Assembly (NCBI RefSeq): GCF_030441895.1
Contig: NZ_JARJAS010000001.1
From: Enterococcus_D entomosocium
GTDB taxonomy: Bacteria; Bacillota; Bacilli; Lactobacillales; Enterococcaceae
Direction: 5' to 3' (one strand)
DNA: 64,000 nucleotides
A model generated the notes under the pieces. That model had not been told where the DNA came from and ran no database searches. It was given only the letters and a program-made list of their open reading frames with translations. Shown here piece by piece: positions 8,181 to 16,882 of the stretch. Both the position numbers and the translations under genes were made by a program. The stretch's first letter is position 1. Every line of letters begins with the position of its first letter.

Positions 8181-8969
8181 ATGCATTTAGCAGCGTATCA
8201 AATCATTCTTATTACTGTTTATGCTTTTATTGCTATTAATGATTCACTTATTTCCAATACGTTGACCCAACCAGCGATCGCCGGAATGATTTCTGGAATG
8301 ATCATGGGGGACTTAAAGACCGGTTTGATGGTCGGTGGGACCTTGCAGTTGATGCGTTTGGGGATCGCCGCATTTGGTGGTGCATCCGTCCCGGATTATT
8401 TTACCGGCGCAGTACTGGGAACAGCGTTTGCCGTGATCTCAGGAAACGGCGCGGAATATGGCATCGGCTTAGCAGTTCCAGTGTCCTTGCTGATGCTGCA
8501 ACTGGATGTCGTGGCTCGTTTTTGTAACGTATTTCTACTACACCGGATCGATAGAGCCATCGACAACATGCAAGTCAAACGAATCCCACGGTTAGTTTTA
8601 TCGGGTTCTTTCTTATGGGGATTGTCACGGGCGATTCCGATTTTATTGATGCTTTTAGCTGGAGATGCAGTCGTTACGACGATTACCGATAACACGCCAG
8701 AATGGCTGATGACCGGACTAAAAACCGCTGGTGGCGTCTTGCCAGTCGTCGGAGTAGCGATCTTATTGCGCTACTTGCCAACAAAGCACTACATTCCTTA
8801 TTTGTTATTAGGCTTCTTTTTAGCTGCGTATCTGCAAGTACCAATGCTCGGCGTTTCCATCATCGGACTTGTAGCAGCAATGTTAGTCTTTAAACGTGAT
8901 AGCGAAAAAGGCACGGTTGCAACGGCAGCTGCCGGAGATTTTGAAGGAGGATATGATGGCGATGAGTGA
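8181..8969 (+). CDS. PTS mannose/fructose/sorbose family EIIC
   Basis: 262 residues, strongly hydrophobic with many membrane segments. Typical sequence is TQPAIAGMISGMIMGDLKTG followed by GGTLQLMRLGIAAFGGASVPDY. Together with EIID it forms the translocation channel. Start ATG is preceded by AGGAGG at 8169-8174. A 140-base gap separates it from EIIAB and contains an inverted repeat (8135-8150). It overlaps EIID by 14 bases at the 3' end. Confidence 0.9.
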   Translation: MHLAAYQIILITVYAFIAINDSLISNTLTQPAIAGMISGMIMGDLKTGLMVGGTLQLMRLGIAAFGGASVPDYFTGAVLGTAFAVISGNGAEYGIGLAVPVSLLMLQLDVVARFCNVFLLHRIDRAIDNMQVKRIPRLVLSGSFLWGLSRAIPILLMLLAGDAVVTTITDNTPEWLMTGLKTAGGVLPVVGVAILLRYLPTKHYIPYLLLGFFLAAYLQVPMLGVSIIGLVAAMLVFKRDSEKGTVATAAAGDFEGGYDGDE

Positions 8970-9762
8970 TCAAAAACTGACAAAAAAAGAGTTGAATACC
9001 ATTAGCTGGCGTTATATTTTGGCAAGCCAATTAAACTGGAACTATGAGCGAATGATGAGTTCAGGCTACCTTTACGGCATCCTGCCCGTCTTGAAAAAAT
9101 TCTATGGCCATGATGAAACCCAGCTGCAAGATATGCTGCGGACCCACAATCAATTTTTTAATACCAATGCGATCTTTGGGAACTTGATCATGGGGATCGA
9201 TGTCGCGATTGAAGAACAAGACGGACACAAAGCCAAAGAAACGATCATCGCCTTGAAAACGGCCTTGATGGGTTCCTTAGCCGGTGTTGGTGACTCCTTG
9301 TTCCACGTGATTTGGGGAACGATCTTTGGCTCTGTTGCTGGCACATTGGCGCAAAATGGTTCCGTCGTTGGTTGTGTCATCTGGATCATCGCCAACATCG
9401 CGTTACTTTTCGGTCGGGCAGCGTTGCTTCCCTTAGGTTACAAACAAGGGGTCAAATTAGTGACGACCTTGAAAGACAAATTATCTGCCTTCACTAATGC
9501 CGCAACCGTTTTAGGGGTCACAGTGATTGGTGCTTTGATTCCCTCTGTCGTTAAAGCGACCGTTCCTTTTGTCTATAAAAAAGACGGCGTCGAATTAGTG
9601 ATCCAAGACACGTTGGATGCCATCTTGCCATCCCTTGTACCTATCTTGCTCGTCTTGCTGACCTACTGGATGTTAGGCCAAAAGAAACTAAATTCCACTC
9701 GAGTGATTTGGATCATCTTGATCTTGTCGATCGTTTTGAGTGCGTTTGGTATTTTGGGTTAA
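8956..9762 (+). CDS. PTS mannose/fructose/sorbose family EIID
   Basis: 268 residues from the ATG at 8956, 5 bases after AAGGAGG. In-frame ATGs at 8953 and 8962 are also possible. The N-terminal part has WRYILASQLNWNYERMMSSGYLYGILPVL, then NTNAIFGNLIMGIDVAIEEQ and GVGDSLFHVIWG, all family signatures; the C-terminal half is hydrophobic. It completes the permease with EIIC. Coding overlap with EIIC implies coupled translation. Transcription ends at the terminator 40 bases downstream. Confidence 0.9.
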   Translation: MAMSDQKLTKKELNTISWRYILASQLNWNYERMMSSGYLYGILPVLKKFYGHDETQLQDMLRTHNQFFNTNAIFGNLIMGIDVAIEEQDGHKAKETIIALKTALMGSLAGVGDSLFHVIWGTIFGSVAGTLAQNGSVVGCVIWIIANIALLFGRAALLPLGYKQGVKLVTTLKDKLSAFTNAATVLGVTVIGALIPSVVKATVPFVYKKDGVELVIQDTLDAILPSLVPILLVLLTYWMLGQKKLNSTRVIWIILILSIVLSAFGILG

Positions 9763-9802
9763 GATTAGCAGTAACAACTGATAGATAAGAATACGTAAAT
9801 AG

Positions 9803-9839
9803 AAAAAGAGTGTGGAATATTTTTCCGCACTCTTTTTTT
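9803..9839 (+). terminator. Rho-independent terminator of the PTS operon
   Basis: AAAGAGTGTGG pairs with CCGCACTCTTT (one G-T) around an AT-rich loop, followed by a T-run. Confidence 0.9.
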
Positions 9840-10015
9840 GTGTCTATAGCTAATGAATTTACTTAGAATTTTGAAGAAAGCTGCAAGTGTACTTGTAATG
9901 TGTTTTTGGTCACGGATATATATTCTAAATGGAAATTGTTTGATAATATGAAAATAAGTTATAACTTAACAAAGTGATGTTAGATTTGTTTTACGAGAGG
10001 AGAGTTTTTATAAAA

Positions 10016-11317
10016 ATGGTTGAATCGAAAAAGAGAAAACTGGAGTTTTACGGGGTCCCATGGTACATTGCTATTTTTTCCTGCGGCGTCATTATCTTAA
10101 GCATGTTCTTTGGTGCGTTAGGAACAGATATGCCTAGTGTACTAGCTCTAATGTTGGCATTAGGGATTCCACTAAATGAAATAGGAAAAAGAATACCAAT
10201 TTGGAACACGTATATTGGTGGAGGATTACTGTTAGCTTTCTTTGGTGCCTCGATCATTGGTACGTATCAATTAATCCCTGAGGAATATATCACAGCAATC
10301 GATGGTTTCACTGGAAGCGTTAACTTTTTGACATTATTCATTGTTGTACTGCTTGCCGGATCCATCATGTCCTTAGAGCGTACTATTTTATTTAAGAGCT
10401 TTATGGGGTACTTCCCAGCAATTCTAGGCGGATTAGTCCTGGCCATTGCCTTTGGCATTATTGGTGGTATGGTGTTTGGCATTTCACCTAGCGAAATCAC
10501 AACAAACTATGTGTTGCCTGTATTGGGTGGTGGAAATGCTGGGGGAGCAATTCCTCTTTCAGAAATTTATTCAGAAGTAACAGGAGAACCAAGCGAAATA
10601 TATTATGGATTCGCAATTATTATTCTGACGGTTGCCAATATTATTGCAATCGTTTTCGCGGCCTTGTTGAACAGGTTGGGCGAGTTGATTCCAAGTTGGA
10701 CTGGTGATGGCACGACTCTGATGCGGAAGTCATCAGAGGAGAAAATTAAAGTAGAAGACTATACGCCAAATTTGAAAGATGTGGCTGCCGGATTTTTAGT
10801 AGCACTTAGCTGTTATGTTGTGGGCTTATTCTTTAGTAACTTTTTATTGCCAACAGTGTTTGGTTTTCCAATCCATCAATTGGCCTATATGGTTATTTTT
10901 GTAATTATACTCCAAGCATTCGATGTTATCCCGCTGAATGTTAGAATGGGCGCAAAAAGATTACAGAGCTTTTTCTCTAAACACTTGACCATTTTAATCA
11001 TGATTGGTGTTGGTGTGGAATTAGATTTGTTCGAATTGTTTGCGGCAATTACTGTTCCTAATATTGTTATTGCTATGTTAGTCGTTCTAGGTGCGACGAT
11101 CGGGGCAGGATTTGTCGGGTACTTGGTAGGATTTTACCCAATAGATACTGCAATCACCGCAGGATTGTGCATGGCTAATCGTGGGGGATCTGGGGATATT
11201 GCTACGTTAGGCGCGGCAAATCGTATGGAATTAATGGCATATGCACAATTGTCCACTAGGCTCGGTGGAGCATTGATATTAATTATTGCAAGTATCCTTT
11301 TTTCAATCTTGCTCTAG
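10016..11317 (+). CDS. citS: Citrate transporter, 2-hydroxycarboxylate (2HCT) family
   Basis: 433 residues from the ATG at 10016 (AGAGGAGAG about 12 bases upstream). It is an 11-TM-type membrane protein with the two family loops: GGGNAGGAIPLSEIY near the middle and CMANRGGSGDIATLGAANRM near the end. These GGxG re-entrant loops and the following Arg are diagnostic of 2HCT carriers such as CitS, CitP and MleP. The citrate lyase and oxaloacetate decarboxylase genes downstream point to citrate as substrate. Na+ coupling would match the Na+-pumping decarboxylase, but the coupling ion cannot be read from sequence. The best known enterococcal citrate locus uses a different transporter type, so this is a variant. 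Confidence 0.85.
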   Translation: MVESKKRKLEFYGVPWYIAIFSCGVIILSMFFGALGTDMPSVLALMLALGIPLNEIGKRIPIWNTYIGGGLLLAFFGASIIGTYQLIPEEYITAIDGFTGSVNFLTLFIVVLLAGSIMSLERTILFKSFMGYFPAILGGLVLAIAFGIIGGMVFGISPSEITTNYVLPVLGGGNAGGAIPLSEIYSEVTGEPSEIYYGFAIIILTVANIIAIVFAALLNRLGELIPSWTGDGTTLMRKSSEEKIKVEDYTPNLKDVAAGFLVALSCYVVGLFFSNFLLPTVFGFPIHQLAYMVIFVIILQAFDVIPLNVRMGAKRLQSFFSKHLTILIMIGVGVELDLFELFAAITVPNIVIAMLVVLGATIGAGFVGYLVGFYPIDTAITAGLCMANRGGSGDIATLGAANRMELMAYAQLSTRLGGALILIIASILFSILL

Positions 11318-11441
11318 CAAAATTGAAATTAGAATCCTAGAGAAATCTCCAGAAAATCAGGCAAGTAATGAACGAGGGGATTTTTCGTTCTACGATAGAA
11401 GGATATAAAAAAGCAAGTAAATAGGAATAAAGGAGTAAAGC

Positions 11442-12842
11442 ATGAGGAAAAAAATTGACCTGACTGAGACTGTTTTAAGAGATGGTCACCAGTCGTTAAT
11501 GGCGACTAGAATGACTACCCAAGATATGCTTCCAGCAATTGAACTAATGGATACTATTGGATACCGCTCATTAGAATGTTGGGGTGGTGCAACCTTTGAT
11601 GCGGCGATTCGTTACCTGAATGAGGACCCATGGGATCGCTTGAGAGAAATCAAAAAGAGAGTAAAGCACACCAAGCTTCAGATGCTGTTAAGAGGGCAAA
11701 ATCTACTTGGTTATCGGCATTATGCTGATGACGTGGTGGAATCTTTCATCTCTACTGCTGCTACAGCAGGTATAGATATTTTTCGTATATTCGATGCGTT
11801 AAACGATACTAGAAATCTAGAGACATCCTTAAAAGCGGTCAAAGCTTCAGGCAAGCATGCTCAATTGACAGTATGCTATTCCATTAGTCCAGTCCATACG
11901 GAAGAATATTTCAAACAATTAGCCATGGAGATGGAAGCGATGGGGGCTGATTCTATATGCGTAAAAGATATGGCGGGGATATTGACTCCTTATAAAGCAA
12001 GGCAGTTTATTGCTAGCTTAAAAAAGGTGATTTCTATCCCAATTCAACTACACACTCATGCAACAAGTGGAACCGCAGAGATGACTTATTTAGAAGCAGC
12101 CAAAGCCGGAATCGACCAATTAGATTGTGCGATTTCTCCATTTGCTGGTGGAACGAGTCAGCCGTCGTCTGAAATCATTAGCTTAGTTTTGAAGGAATAT
12201 GGATTTGATATAGATGTGGATATGAAAAAGATGACTGAGTTAGCTACCTACTTTAAACAAATAAAAGAAAAGTATGTCAAAGAAGGAATTTTTGATTCTA
12301 AGATGTTAGGAATAGAACCCTTAGTTTCATTGAATCAAATGCCTGGAGGTATGCTCTCTAATTTGTATTCTCAGCTAAAAGAAGCAGATGCAGTTCACCA
12401 ATTTGATACGGTTTTAGCGGAGGTGCCTAGTGTACGTCAAGATTTGGGTTTTCCTCCGTTAGTTACTCCAATGAGCCAAATGGTAGGAACCCAAGCTGTT
12501 TTCAATGTTGTTTCTGGAGAAAGGTACAAGATGGTGTCCAATGAAATCAAAGACTATCTCCGTGGAAGATATGGAAAAGCGCCTAGCGAAATTGATGAAA
12601 AAATACAGACAAAAATTATTGGGGACGAGAAAGCCACTTATCAACGTCCAGCGGATTTATTACAGCCTGAAATGGCTGAGTTGCGTGCAACTTTAGGGGA
12701 TTTAGCAAAATCAGAAGAAGATGTATTGATTTATGCTATGTTTCCACAAGTCGGTAAGGCATTTTTAGAAAGAAAGTACGCTCGTCCTGAAAAAAAACAG
12801 CTAGGGACTCCTAGAATCACCATACGTAGAATATCAAAGTAA
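11442..12842 (+). CDS. oadA: Oxaloacetate decarboxylase alpha subunit (carboxyltransferase)
   Basis: 466 residues. TIM-barrel carboxyltransferase with TETVLRDGHQSL (metal ligand D14), the catalytic lysine K175 in SICVKDMAG, and metal ligands H204 and H206 in QLHTHATSG. It moves CO2 from oxaloacetate to biotin, giving pyruvate. It lacks a C-terminal biotin domain, which is encoded separately by oadD. Start has AAAGGAG upstream. It is first in a run of closely spaced genes (gaps of 9-60 bases) through oadB. Confidence 0.92.
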   Translation: MRKKIDLTETVLRDGHQSLMATRMTTQDMLPAIELMDTIGYRSLECWGGATFDAAIRYLNEDPWDRLREIKKRVKHTKLQMLLRGQNLLGYRHYADDVVESFISTAATAGIDIFRIFDALNDTRNLETSLKAVKASGKHAQLTVCYSISPVHTEEYFKQLAMEMEAMGADSICVKDMAGILTPYKARQFIASLKKVISIPIQLHTHATSGTAEMTYLEAAKAGIDQLDCAISPFAGGTSQPSSEIISLVLKEYGFDIDVDMKKMTELATYFKQIKEKYVKEGIFDSKMLGIEPLVSLNQMPGGMLSNLYSQLKEADAVHQFDTVLAEVPSVRQDLGFPPLVTPMSQMVGTQAVFNVVSGERYKMVSNEIKDYLRGRYGKAPSEIDEKIQTKIIGDEKATYQRPADLLQPEMAELRATLGDLAKSEEDVLIYAMFPQVGKAFLERKYARPEKKQLGTPRITIRRISK

Positions 12843-12858
12843 AAAGAAGGTGTAGAAA

Positions 12859-13119
12859 ATGACTGAATCACTGACTATTGATGCAATAACATTGATGTTT
12901 GGCTCAATTACTGCTGTTTTTTTCGTGCTGGTAGTTTTGTGGGGGATTCTTTTGTTATCTGGTTATGTATTCGGAAAAGAAGCAATTAATCAAAAAACAG
13001 CTACTACTGTTTTGGTACCGAAAAAAAATACGGAAGAAATTGCAGGAGATGAATGGGATGAATTGATTCCAGTTCTGTTAGGGATTGTTATAAATACAGA
13101 GTTATCCGAGATAGATTAG
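12859..13119 (+). CDS. oadH: Small membrane subunit of oxaloacetate decarboxylase (OadH/gamma-like)
   Basis: 86 residues: short N-terminus, one membrane helix (about 13-36, FGSITAVFFVLVVLWGILLL), then a polar tail with acidic residues (GDEWDELIPV). Its place between oadA and the biotin carrier gene, and its size, match the enterococcal oadH/gamma-type anchor that links the alpha subunit to the membrane pump. Sequence similarity to gamma subunits of other bacteria is weak by eye; the call rests on context. Confidence 0.7.
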   Translation: MTESLTIDAITLMFGSITAVFFVLVVLWGILLLSGYVFGKEAINQKTATTVLVPKKNTEEIAGDEWDELIPVLLGIVINTELSEID

Positions 13120-13145
13120 CTAAACAAAAAGTAGGGGTGCAGATC

Positions 13146-13496
13146 ATGAAACAGTATGAAGTCGTATTTAATGAAAAATTATATAAAATCACTGTAGAAG
13201 AGCTACAGCAAACAGAAGAGACCAGAAAAAATGAACAAAGTATTGAGACTATCAAGTCCCCAGTTACTCCTGAGCGAACGTCTGGTGAGATAGTATCTGC
13301 TCCGATGGCAGGGACGGTTCTTCGTTTTGAACAGAAAGTGGGTCAGCAAGTGAAAGCAGGAGATGCTGTGATGGTTTTGGAGGCGTTGAAAATGGAAAAT
13401 AACATTGTGGCGACCAAAGATGGTATACTTTCAGCTTTTTTTGTCACTGAAGGCCAGTCAGTCAACACGAATGAATCTTTATTTGAGATCCGATAG
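13146..13496 (+). CDS. oadD: Biotin carrier subunit of oxaloacetate decarboxylase
   Basis: 116 residues from the ATG at 13146, with AGGGGTG just upstream. An in-frame GTG at 13137 lies inside that ribosome site. The C-terminal biotinyl domain (about 45-116) carries VLEALKMENNI; the lysine in EALKM is the biotinylation site (more often EAMKM). The N-terminal part and the linker are rich in E, T and Q. It carries carboxybiotin from OadA to OadB. Confidence 0.9.
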   Translation: MKQYEVVFNEKLYKITVEELQQTEETRKNEQSIETIKSPVTPERTSGEIVSAPMAGTVLRFEQKVGQQVKAGDAVMVLEALKMENNIVATKDGILSAFFVTEGQSVNTNESLFEIR

Positions 13497-13509
13497 AAGG
13501 AGATAAGGT

Positions 13510-14640
13510 ATGGTTGCTATTTTTAATGAACTGCTTAATGCATCTGGGTTAGCTAACGCTTCCTATAAAGAGCTGCTGATGGTGCTGATTGCATTAGGAT
13601 TTATCTATCTCGCCGTAGTAAAAAAAATTGAGCCTTTTCTTTTGCTGCCATTGTCCTTTGGTATATTGCTCGCAAACTTACCGCAAAGTGAGTTAATGAA
13701 TGCACCTTCAGGACAAGAGATAGGTGGGATTCTTTACTATTTGTACCAAGGGATACAGTTAGGAATTTATCCACCGCTGATTTTTATTTGTTTAGGTGCT
13801 TCGACAGATTTTAGTTCGCTAATTGCAAATCCCAAAACGCTTTTTTTAGGAGGAGCGGCTCAAGTTGGCATCTTTTTTGCATTCTTTGGTTCACTTTTAT
13901 TGGGGATGACCCCGCAAGAAGCTTCTTCAGTTGCCATTATTGGCGGAGCAGATGGTCCAACAACTATTTTTATTACAAGTAGGTTGGCTATTCACTTGTT
14001 GCCGGCAGTTGCTCTGGCGGCCTACTCATACATGGCATTGATTCCAATTATCCAACCACCAATCATGCGTTTTTTGACAACGAAAAAAGAGCGGCAAGTT
14101 GAGATGAAACAATTGAGAGTGGTTACACAGAAAGAAAAAATCCTTTTTCCGATTGTTGTGACACTCTTTGTAGGATTGGTTATTCCATCGGCGATTACCT
14201 TAATTGGGATGCTGATGATTGGAAACTTAATTCGAGAAGTCAAAGAACTGAAAAAGTTAGCAGAAGTCTTGCAAAATGAATTGTTATATTTATTAACACT
14301 CCTAATAGGATTGACGGTCGGTGCAAGTGCTACTGCCGAAACATTTTTGACAAAGTCAACATTACTGATCACTGTTATGGGGCTGGTCTCATTTATTGCT
14401 AGTACTGCCTTCGGCGTTCTGATGGGGAAAGTTATGTGTAAATTAACAAAGCAACAAGTGAATCCTTTAATTGGGGCAGCAGGTGTATCTGCAATGCCAA
14501 TGGCTGCTCGGGTAGTTCAAAGAGAAGGCAACAAGTACAATTCTAATAATTACTTGCTGCCACACGCTCTTGGACCCAACGTTGCCGGGATAATTGCTAC
14601 AGCAATTGTTGCTGGGATTTTCCTATCGATCTTTGGTTAG
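13510..14640 (+). CDS. oadB: Oxaloacetate decarboxylase beta subunit (Na+ pump)
   Basis: 376 residues with about nine hydrophobic segments. IIGGADGPTTIFITS has the conserved Asp that binds Na+ in OadB, and GVSAMPMAARVVQ near residue 326 contains the second conserved Ser/Na+ region. It decarboxylates carboxybiotin and pumps Na+ outward. It is 13 bases after oadD and ends the oad block. Confidence 0.92.
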   Translation: MVAIFNELLNASGLANASYKELLMVLIALGFIYLAVVKKIEPFLLLPLSFGILLANLPQSELMNAPSGQEIGGILYYLYQGIQLGIYPPLIFICLGASTDFSSLIANPKTLFLGGAAQVGIFFAFFGSLLLGMTPQEASSVAIIGGADGPTTIFITSRLAIHLLPAVALAAYSYMALIPIIQPPIMRFLTTKKERQVEMKQLRVVTQKEKILFPIVVTLFVGLVIPSAITLIGMLMIGNLIREVKELKKLAEVLQNELLYLLTLLIGLTVGASATAETFLTKSTLLITVMGLVSFIASTAFGVLMGKVMCKLTKQQVNPLIGAAGVSAMPMAARVVQREGNKYNSNNYLLPHALGPNVAGIIATAIVAGIFLSIFG

Positions 14641-14697
14641 CTGTATCGGATAACCTTAAATTAAAAGAAATAAATCTAGCAGAGTAAAGGAGTCATC

Positions 14698-15585
14698 TTG
14701 AATATAAAATCAGACAATGAACAGAATCTATTGGCCTCGCAGTATCAAATGAATCCACTTGCTTTTGAAATTGCTGCCCTTGCGGAACGGAGTTTATTAT
14801 ACGAAGTTATGAGTTTTCCAAAGCCTGGTCTTGTAACACCAATTTCGTCAGGTGCTCATCGAGATATGGACATGTTTACTTTTATTGATAGTTCGAGTGT
14901 ATTGATCAAGTACTTTGCCTTAGCAGCAATGAATGGTCTTTCACATCAATCGCCAAAGGAACAATTTTTAGAGTTACGGACATTGGGTGTTCAGGCGGAA
15001 CAGGAAATGCTTGAAGCTACGGAAGGTGTCAATACACATAAAGGACTTATTTTCTTGATGGGTATTGCTTGTAATGCGGTGGCTAAAGCTTATTTTGAGA
15101 AGCGCTCACACGAAGAAATCTCAACGATTATCCGAGACATGACACAAGGAATTGTCAAAAGTGATTTAGCTGCTACAAAAAAACGTGAATATTCTCATGG
15201 TGAAAGAATCTACCTGAAGCATGGAATTGCTGGAGTAAGAGAAGAAGCAGAGCAAGGGCTACCCACAGTATTTTTAAGCAGCTTGCCTTTTTATCAGCAA
15301 AACGCAGATTTATCAAATCACTCACGCTTGCTCCAAACCTTATTGAAAATCATGACGACCTGTCAAGATACTACAATCATCCATCGTGCCAATAGAGAAG
15401 CTTTATTCGAAATTCAAGAATCAGCAAAAGAAATTCTGAGAATCGGTGGTGTGAGAACAAAGGAAGGTCGAAATGAAGTTGACCGGCTTTGTGGGAAATG
15501 TCTGATAGACAATATCAGCCCTGGAGGATCTGCAGATTTATTGGCAGTAACTGTTTTCTTTCATTTTACACAAAAGTTCTGGTAG
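14698..15585 (+). CDS. citG: Triphosphoribosyl-dephospho-CoA synthase
   Basis: 295 residues from a TTG start at 14698 with AAAGGAG five bases upstream. Makes 2'-(5''-triphosphoribosyl)-3'-dephospho-CoA, precursor of the citrate lyase prosthetic group. Family motifs seen: SFPKPGLVTPISSGAHRDMD, GVNTHKGLIFLMG, and SPGGSADLLAVTVFFH at the end. In several other citrate clusters citG lies at the far end; here it precedes citD. Confidence 0.9.
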   Translation: MNIKSDNEQNLLASQYQMNPLAFEIAALAERSLLYEVMSFPKPGLVTPISSGAHRDMDMFTFIDSSSVLIKYFALAAMNGLSHQSPKEQFLELRTLGVQAEQEMLEATEGVNTHKGLIFLMGIACNAVAKAYFEKRSHEEISTIIRDMTQGIVKSDLAATKKREYSHGERIYLKHGIAGVREEAEQGLPTVFLSSLPFYQQNADLSNHSRLLQTLLKIMTTCQDTTIIHRANREALFEIQESAKEILRIGGVRTKEGRNEVDRLCGKCLIDNISPGGSADLLAVTVFFHFTQKFW

Positions 15586-15692
15586 TGATTCAACTTCATT
15601 AGAACTAGTGAGGAAATGCGCTGAGAAGAGTGAGATAAGCAACACCGATTATTGCTGTATATAACATAACTTAAGAAAGGACTGACTAGGGA

Positions 15693-16004
15693 ATGATGAT
15701 AATTAAAAAAAATGCGATTGCAGGTACACTAGAGTCCAGTGATTGCTTAGTAACAATCGAACCGATTGTTAGTGATAAGAATGAGGTAGAAATTGAAAGT
15801 ATTGTCCAAAAACAGTTTGGTAAAAAAATTGAAATGGTCATTTTTAAAGTGCTCGAATCTGCAGGTGTTACAGGAGTGATGGTACAGATAAATGACAAAG
15901 GAGCGTTAGATTGTACGATTAAAGCGAGGGTGATAACGGCACTGCATCGCGCAGCTGAAAGAGAAATCTACAATTGGAAGGAGCTAGATCAATGGAGCAA
16001 TTAA
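15693..16004 (+). CDS. citD: Citrate lyase gamma subunit (acyl carrier protein)
   Basis: 103 residues (102 if the second ATG at 15696 is used). AGTLESSDCLVTI holds the serine that takes the phosphoribosyl-dephospho-CoA arm; counted from the second Met it is Ser14, as in the Klebsiella protein. Length is normal. It overlaps citE by 13 bases. Confidence 0.92.
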   Translation: MMIIKKNAIAGTLESSDCLVTIEPIVSDKNEVEIESIVQKQFGKKIEMVIFKVLESAGVTGVMVQINDKGALDCTIKARVITALHRAAEREIYNWKELDQWSN

Positions 16005-16879
16005 GAAGAACAATGATGTTCGTTCCTGGTGCTAATCCGGCAATGCTTCGTGATGCTGGATTATTTGGAGCGGATGCGATCATGTTTGATTTGGAAGATG
16101 CGGTGGCTATTAAAGAAAAAGATTCTGCTAGGGCTCTGGTCTATCATGCGTTGAAAACATTTGATTTCAGCCACATGGAAACTGTAGTTCGAATCAATGA
16201 GACTGGAAATGGTGGCACACAGGATATTGAAGCCATGGTGTTAGCAGGAGTGGATGTGATTCGATTACCGAAAACAGAAACAGCGAATGATATCGTTGAG
16301 GTCGATACAATTATTACAGAAGTGGAACAAGAGAATGACATTGAAGTAGGCTCAACGAAAATGATGGCAGCTATCGAGTCAGCTACCGGCGTATTAAATG
16401 CAAGAGAAATTGCACTTTCGTCCAATCGTTTGGTTGGTATTGCTTTAGGCGCGGAGGATTATGTAACAAATATGAAGACGAAGCGTTCCGCTGAAGGGCA
16501 TGAACTATTTTTTGCTCGTAGCACCATTTTACATGCAGCGCGTGCAGCGGGAATCTCTGCTATAGATACGGTCTATTCAGATGTTGAGAATACAGAAGGA
16601 TTCAAACAAGAAGTAGCTTTGATTAAACAATTAGGCTTTGATGGGAAATCAGTCATCAATCCTCGCCAAATTCCTCTTGTTCATGAAATTTATACACCAA
16701 GTGAGAAAGAAATTCAAAATGCAAAAGAAATTATTTGGGCAATTCGTGAGGCAGAGGAAAAAGGGTTAGGGGTTGTTTCTCTTAATGGAAAGATGATAGA
16801 TAAACCTATTGTTGATCGAGCAAAGCGAGTGATTGCTTTAGCCAAAGCAGTAAAATGCATTGATATAGAGGAGGTTTAA
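15992..16879 (+). CDS. citE: Citrate lyase beta subunit (citryl-ACP lyase)
   Basis: 295 residues from the ATG at 15992, 8 bases after GGAAGGAG. HpcH/HpaI-like barrel with RTMMFVPGANPAML, MFDLEDAV (Mg ligand acid), MAAIESATGV and FDGKSVINPRQIPLVHEIY. It splits citryl-ACP to oxaloacetate and acetyl-ACP. Three bases separate it from citF. Confidence 0.95.
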   Translation: MEQLRRTMMFVPGANPAMLRDAGLFGADAIMFDLEDAVAIKEKDSARALVYHALKTFDFSHMETVVRINETGNGGTQDIEAMVLAGVDVIRLPKTETANDIVEVDTIITEVEQENDIEVGSTKMMAAIESATGVLNAREIALSSNRLVGIALGAEDYVTNMKTKRSAEGHELFFARSTILHAARAAGISAIDTVYSDVENTEGFKQEVALIKQLGFDGKSVINPRQIPLVHEIYTPSEKEIQNAKEIIWAIREAEEKGLGVVSLNGKMIDKPIVDRAKRVIALAKAVKCIDIEEV

Positions 16880-16882
16880 AGT

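Noticed and set aside
11369..11392. GAACGA/TCGTTC hairpin between the citrate transporter and oadA as a terminator
   Set aside because: The stem is only 6 bp and lacks a T-run after it.
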